This document shows, piece after piece, positions 6,970-9,494 of a stretch of 9,494 nucleotides of DNA (position 1 is its first letter; every line of letters begins with the position of its first letter). Below the pieces are notes generated by a model. The model did not search any database. It worked only from the letters and a program-made list of their open reading frames with translations, and was not told the origin of the DNA. This stretch comes from Sulfurovum sp. (lineage in GTDB: Bacteria; Campylobacterota; Campylobacteria; Campylobacterales; Sulfurovaceae): the NCBI GenBank assembly GCA_030622375.1, contig JAUXGC010000039.1, positions 1 through 9,494 of the forward strand, in the 5' to 3' direction. A program made the position numbers and the translations under genes.

Positions 6970-8144
6970 AACATCGCCTCTTTAGGATCGGTTACAGCAA
7001 TCTTCCAAGTTGGAATAAGCACTGCTGAGATAAAAGGAATAGCATAAATCAGGAAAATAGAACTAAGTATGCCAAAATCCAATACAGGAACAAGTATTAC
7101 ACTGTTAGGTAGATTGGCACCGCCCAAAAATATCTCTCTAAGCAATGGTGCCCCCAATACGAAGACATAAAGATAAGCCAATGCTACACCCAGTACAAAT
7201 GCAATAACCACTATCATCATAGTTTCGAAAAACTTTAACTTCAATACATCTCGGATACTCCACCCTAAAGCTCTCAATAAACCAATATGGCGTCGTTCAC
7301 TTGAGTAAACCATAGAGTAACGCTGATAAAGAATAAGCACAAAGGTAACAATCACTATCAGGAATAGAATCAAAAAAACACCTCCTTTGTAATTATAGAG
7401 GTTCTCATATGCTTTTTTTATATCTTCTTTAGTTGTAACATGTATATCATAGTAGAATGCACTGATTTTATCGGCAACGTTGTCCCACTCGTCATCATTG
7501 GGCACATTTAAAGCTATATCGCTTACTTCATCCTCTCCCATTCCTAAAATCTCACGAGCTAATTCAATAGGAACAATAATCATATCATTGGAGATTAAAT
7601 TGCTTTTTTTAGGAAGTACTTTAAAGAGGTTCACTTTTTTGAAGACACCTTTAGGCGTTAAAAAAGTGTAGCCATTGGGGTAAAAATGTGTTTTAAGATG
7701 TGTGGAAACTCCTTCACCTACAAGCATATTGTCCCCCTTTAAAAACTGCTTCAAATCAGTCTCATCCATCATCATACGCAATGCCTTATTGCTTTGCTCA
7801 TCCATAAAATCAACTCCAACGATTAAAAAAGAGTTCTCTTTAGCTTTAAAAAAGTAACGACCATAGACACGTGGAGTTACTTTGCTGATGCCGTGAACTT
7901 CCAAAAGGTCATCTATCCATGCTGTTGGTGCATTGACTTTCTGTCCACCTTGAGTGCGCTGAACAACAAAATCAGGCTCCCAAGCCAATGTCTGATTTAA
8001 AGAGTATCGAATAGAAGAAGAGATAAATAGTGCACTACCTAGCAAAAATAGAATCACCAACGAGATTGCAATAACACCAATATGCTTCTTTCTCTCCTTG
8101 AAAAACCCTAACATCAAAAAATGGAAAAAAGGACTAGTTCTCAT
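6966..8144 (-). CDS. ABC transporter permease, FtsX/MacB type
   Basis: A 392-residue protein with the MacB/FtsX layout: one N-terminal helix (22-45), a periplasmic domain of about 205 residues (46-252), then three helices (254-274, 309-331, 356-378). Between helices two and three is the cytoplasmic ERRHIGLLRALGWSIRDV (283-300) segment that contacts the ATPase in this family. Such permeases transmit ATP-driven motion to periplasmic partners (lipoprotein release, efflux, hydrolase control). Here NosL-like proteins are the likely partners, by context. I chose the ATG at 8144, overlapping the preceding stop by 11 bases; a TTG seven codons earlier (8165) is possible, as the ribosome binding site is weak for both. 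The periplasmic domain has no cysteine, so it probably does not bind copper through thiols. Confidence 0.9.
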   Translation of the reverse strand: MRTSPFFHFLMLGFFKERKKHIGVIAISLVILFLLGSALFISSSIRYSLNQTLAWEPDFVVQRTQGGQKVNAPTAWIDDLLEVHGISKVTPRVYGRYFFKAKENSFLIVGVDFMDEQSNKALRMMMDETDLKQFLKGDNMLVGEGVSTHLKTHFYPNGYTFLTPKGVFKKVNLFKVLPKKSNLISNDMIIVPIELAREILGMGEDEVSDIALNVPNDDEWDNVADKISAFYYDIHVTTKEDIKKAYENLYNYKGGVFLILFLIVIVTFVLILYQRYSMVYSSERRHIGLLRALGWSIRDVLKLKFFETMMIVVIAFVLGVALAYLYVFVLGAPLLREIFLGGANLPNSVILVPVLDFGILSSIFLIYAIPFISAVLIPTWKIAVTDPKEAML

Positions 8145-8388
8145 ACACAAAATCCATTCGGTCAATAGACATCATCTCAGGATAAATAATATTATTTGCC
8201 TTTTCAATCCTTTGAACTCTAGGCTCATAATAAGCAACGCTCAATGAAAGTGAACCCATCCGAGTCAATCCTGCAACTGCACTAAGACTATTTGTAGCCG
8301 AAACTCTATCTGTAGCTACATAATGTATGCTTACAGAAAAAGTTATCAAAAACAGAAAACTGAATACTGTGTAAAAAGCCTTTGCCAT
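8134..8388 (-). CDS. small membrane-anchored protein of unknown function
   Basis: An 84-residue protein with one hydrophobic segment (5-23), either an uncleaved anchor or a signal peptide, and a short outside domain. It has no cysteine or histidine cluster and matches no family I know. It is embedded in the operon: 6 bases after the NosL gene and overlapping the permease start by 11 bases, so it is probably translated and may be a small partner of the permease. The start could be ATG at 8388 or a TTG one codon earlier. Size, position and the lack of a better reading on either strand support it being real. Confidence 0.6.
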   Translation of the reverse strand: MAKAFYTVFSFLFLITFSVSIHYVATDRVSATNSLSAVAGLTRMGSLSLSVAYYEPRVQRIEKANNIIYPEMMSIDRMDFVYEN

Positions 8389-8394
8389 CAATCT

Positions 8395-9075
8395 CTACTC
8401 TTCATACTCAACACCGTCTAATGCCATCACCATCTTAGCTGTAATCTTATCAAAATGTACAATCTCTTCTCCTCTATGGTCATTCATAAAGTTTTTGGCC
8501 GCTTCTTGCGTTTTAAAAGGAATAAGCTCATTGCCCATAGGTCCATATACATCTGATCCAATAACATAAAAAGCCTCTTTTGCAGAAATACCCTCAAGTG
8601 TATAGAAATCCGTTACTTTTATTGTCTCTATCTTCTTTCTATCGTATGGGAAGTCAGCATCAAAAATGTAAAATTTCATCATATCTTTCGCCCCATCAAA
8701 ATAATATTTCTTCTCACCCACAACGATGAGTCCTACCCACTTAGGATACTTAGCAACAAACATACCGCATACAGGACATTTCTCTTTTGCAGGTACAGCA
8801 ATATGCTTGCCCGTAAGCTTCATACTGCCGTTACTTACATAATAGGCAACCGCTTCCAGCTTGGATTTGGAAAGAGGAGGACAAGATTGAGACTTCTTTA
8901 TCTTTTCCATCAATTGTTCTATGGTTCCTTGAGCAGAAGGAAGTTCTTTGGATTCACAAAGCGTATTAACAATCTTTTCGCCTTTATTTGAAAGCTTAAC
9001 AATCTTTGCTAAACTTAATTCATTGGCAAAAAGTAATCCCGTGATAAATAGTGTTATAAGTAGTATATTTTTCAT
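8395..9075 (-). CDS. secreted NosL-domain protein with an N-terminal cytochrome-c-like module
   Basis: A 226-residue protein. Residues 1-17 form a signal peptide (cut expected after LLFA); there is no lipobox, unlike classical lipoprotein NosL. Residues 28-83 form a helical module with Cys40 and Cys65 that resembles the end of the neighbouring protein at 9210-9494 and looks like a cytochrome c fold without CxxCH. Residues 95-210 are the NosL domain: CPVCGM (100-105), the YYFDGAKDMMKFY segment (124-136), SAKEAFYVIGSDV (164-176) and GPMG (178-181), the residues linked to Cu(I) binding in NosL. It probably delivers copper to a periplasmic enzyme. Its leader contains a REP-like repeat whose edge supplies the weak GAGG binding site, ten bases before the ATG. 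It is first in the compact gene run. Confidence 0.88.
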   Translation of the reverse strand: MKNILLITLFITGLLFANELSLAKIVKLSNKGEKIVNTLCESKELPSAQGTIEQLMEKIKKSQSCPPLSKSKLEAVAYYVSNGSMKLTGKHIAVPAKEKCPVCGMFVAKYPKWVGLIVVGEKKYYFDGAKDMMKFYIFDADFPYDRKKIETIKVTDFYTLEGISAKEAFYVIGSDVYGPMGNELIPFKTQEAAKNFMNDHRGEEIVHFDKITAKMVMALDGVEYEE

Positions 9076-9085
9076 AATATGTTAA

Positions 9086-9089
9086 CCTC
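9086..9089 (-). promoter_or_regulatory. weak ribosome binding site of the NosL gene at the repeat edge
   Basis: GAGG ends ten bases before the ATG at 9075, longer than the usual 5-8. It touches the outer end of the REP-like repeat, whose hairpin (9091-9111) would form in the mRNA only one base away from this site, so the repeat may affect translation. Confidence 0.4.
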
Positions 9090-9193
9090 GTTCCCACTGT
9101 CTCCGTGGGAATGCACATAAGAGTTATATTGACTAACATATTCTTATTGCATATTATATTGATGTATGCATTCCCACGCAGAGCATGGGAACG
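9089..9193. repeat. pair of inverted REP-like palindromes
   Basis: Two 27-base units, 9089-9115 and 9167-9193, face each other across a 51-base AT-rich spacer; 23 of 27 positions match when one is reverse-complemented. Each is itself a hairpin: TTCCCAC with GTGGGAA around seven bases in the first (9091-9111), and TTCCCA with TGGGAA in the second (9171-9191, with one inner mismatch). The sequence CGTTCCCAC...GTGGGAATGCA is like the dispersed REP repeats of many proteobacteria, which are linked to RAYT-type (IS200/IS605-related) transposases. It fills nearly all of the 134-base gap between the cytochrome-like and NosL genes. It is GC-richer than its surroundings. No transposase gene is present in the window. 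Confidence 0.75.
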
Positions 9194-9209
9194 AAAAGTT
9201 CTGAGAGAG

Positions 9210-9494
9210 TTATCTATTTTTTAAGTAAAGTCCTACTGCTTGCATCTGTTTAGGATTCAAATCTTTACATAGCTTGTTTTCAACGATAAATGTTTTAGCT
9301 TCAGCTGTAGTAGCAAATTTCAACTCTGTTTTTTGACACATTTTACCATACATCATTTTACCTTTTTCTGCCATCATAGCTTGTTTTTTAGCGACCATTT
9401 TACTGTCTTTGGCAAAATCATCCTCTGCTGCTTTATATGCACCACTGTAATCAACAACATCACCACCATTTATTTTGGCAAATGCTTCTGCATC
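9210..9494 (-). CDS. C-terminal part of a cytochrome-c-like two-Cys protein (5' end beyond window)
   Basis: The frame stays open to the right edge, giving at least 94 residues; the in-window Met at 9398 has no ribosome binding site, so the true start lies outside. The visible part is hydrophilic, rich in Ala, Lys and Met, and ends with a helical module: GKMMYGKMC, a 22-residue helical stretch, then LCKDLNPKQMQAVGLYLKNR. The layout resembles a class I cytochrome c domain (helix with Gly and Cys, closing helix with aromatic Tyr), but there is no CxxCH haem site in view. A haem site could lie in the missing part. The same two-Cys pattern occurs in the N-terminus of the NosL protein downstream, which suggests a shared origin or interaction. 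It is probably periplasmic. Confidence 0.6.
   Translation of the reverse strand, partial: DAEAFAKINGGDVVDYSGAYKAAEDDFAKDSKMVAKKQAMMAEKGKMMYGKMCQKTELKFATTAEAKTFIVENKLCKDLNPKQMQAVGLYLKNR

Noticed and set aside
6259..8144. ABC pair as NosFY of the classic nos operon
   Set aside because: The permease has the FtsX/MacB one-plus-three helix plan with a large periplasmic domain, whereas NosY is a six-helix ABC-2 type protein without it.
5281..8388. P19/FTR1-type iron-uptake locus known from Campylobacter, which also has FtsX-type permeases
   Set aside because: No P19, FTR1 permease or thioredoxin-like gene is present, only one permease is found, and NosL domains dominate; the resemblance is limited to the ABC type.
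9153..9158. TATAAT on the minus strand in the REP spacer as a NosL promoter
   Set aside because: There is no T-rich -16 element or -35 box in front of it, and the spacer is so AT-rich that a match is expected by chance.
1..9494. CRISPR arrays, tRNA genes or transposases
   Set aside because: No regularly spaced direct repeats, no cloverleaf-like segment and no transposase motif were seen on either strand.

Overview
The window is AT-rich DNA with every supported gene on the minus strand, so transcription runs from the right edge to the left edge. Gene order acpP-fabF-accA, promoters with a T-rich run ending in TG just ahead of the -10 box, and low GC point to a Campylobacterota (Epsilonproteobacteria) genome, probably a Sulfurimonas/Sulfurovum-like organism. 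This assignment comes from reading the sequence, not from a search.

Left part (1-3305): a conserved lipid-biosynthesis block. acpP (acyl carrier protein) has its own convincing promoter and is followed by fabF (ketoacyl-ACP synthase II), accA (carboxyltransferase alpha subunit of acetyl-CoA carboxylase), a DedA-family membrane protein and the start of a small lipoprotein that runs off the left edge. AccA helps make malonyl-CoA, AcpP carries the growing chain and FabF elongates it.

Right part (3400-9494): a tightly packed accessory cassette built around NosL-type proteins. In transcription order: a two-cysteine, cytochrome-c-like protein (5' end outside the window); a pair of inverted REP-like repeats; a secreted NosL-domain protein with an extra N-terminal domain resembling the tail of that first protein; a small membrane-anchored protein of unknown function; an FtsX/MacB-type ABC permease and its LolD-type ATPase; an eight-helix membrane protein whose Cys motifs all fall in predicted periplasmic loops; a membrane-anchored NosL-like protein; a UreH/TauE-like membrane protein with an HCxGMCGG motif; and a second membrane-anchored NosL-like gene. 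Five consecutive junctions from 8395 to 4759 are gaps of 17 bases or less, or overlaps, so this looks like one operon. The repeated Cys/Met motifs on the outer face of the membrane suggest periplasmic metal handling (most likely copper) or maturation of a copper enzyme. No nosZ or oxidase gene lies in the window, so the client is unknown.

The most striking detail is that the last NosL-like gene carries an in-frame TGA at codon 116. Past it, 51 further codons stay open to a TAA and match the paralogue two genes upstream residue for residue without gaps. Both would be exactly 167 residues long if the TGA were sense.

No tRNA, rRNA, CRISPR array or transposase was seen, and no gene-free stretch exceeds 300 bases.
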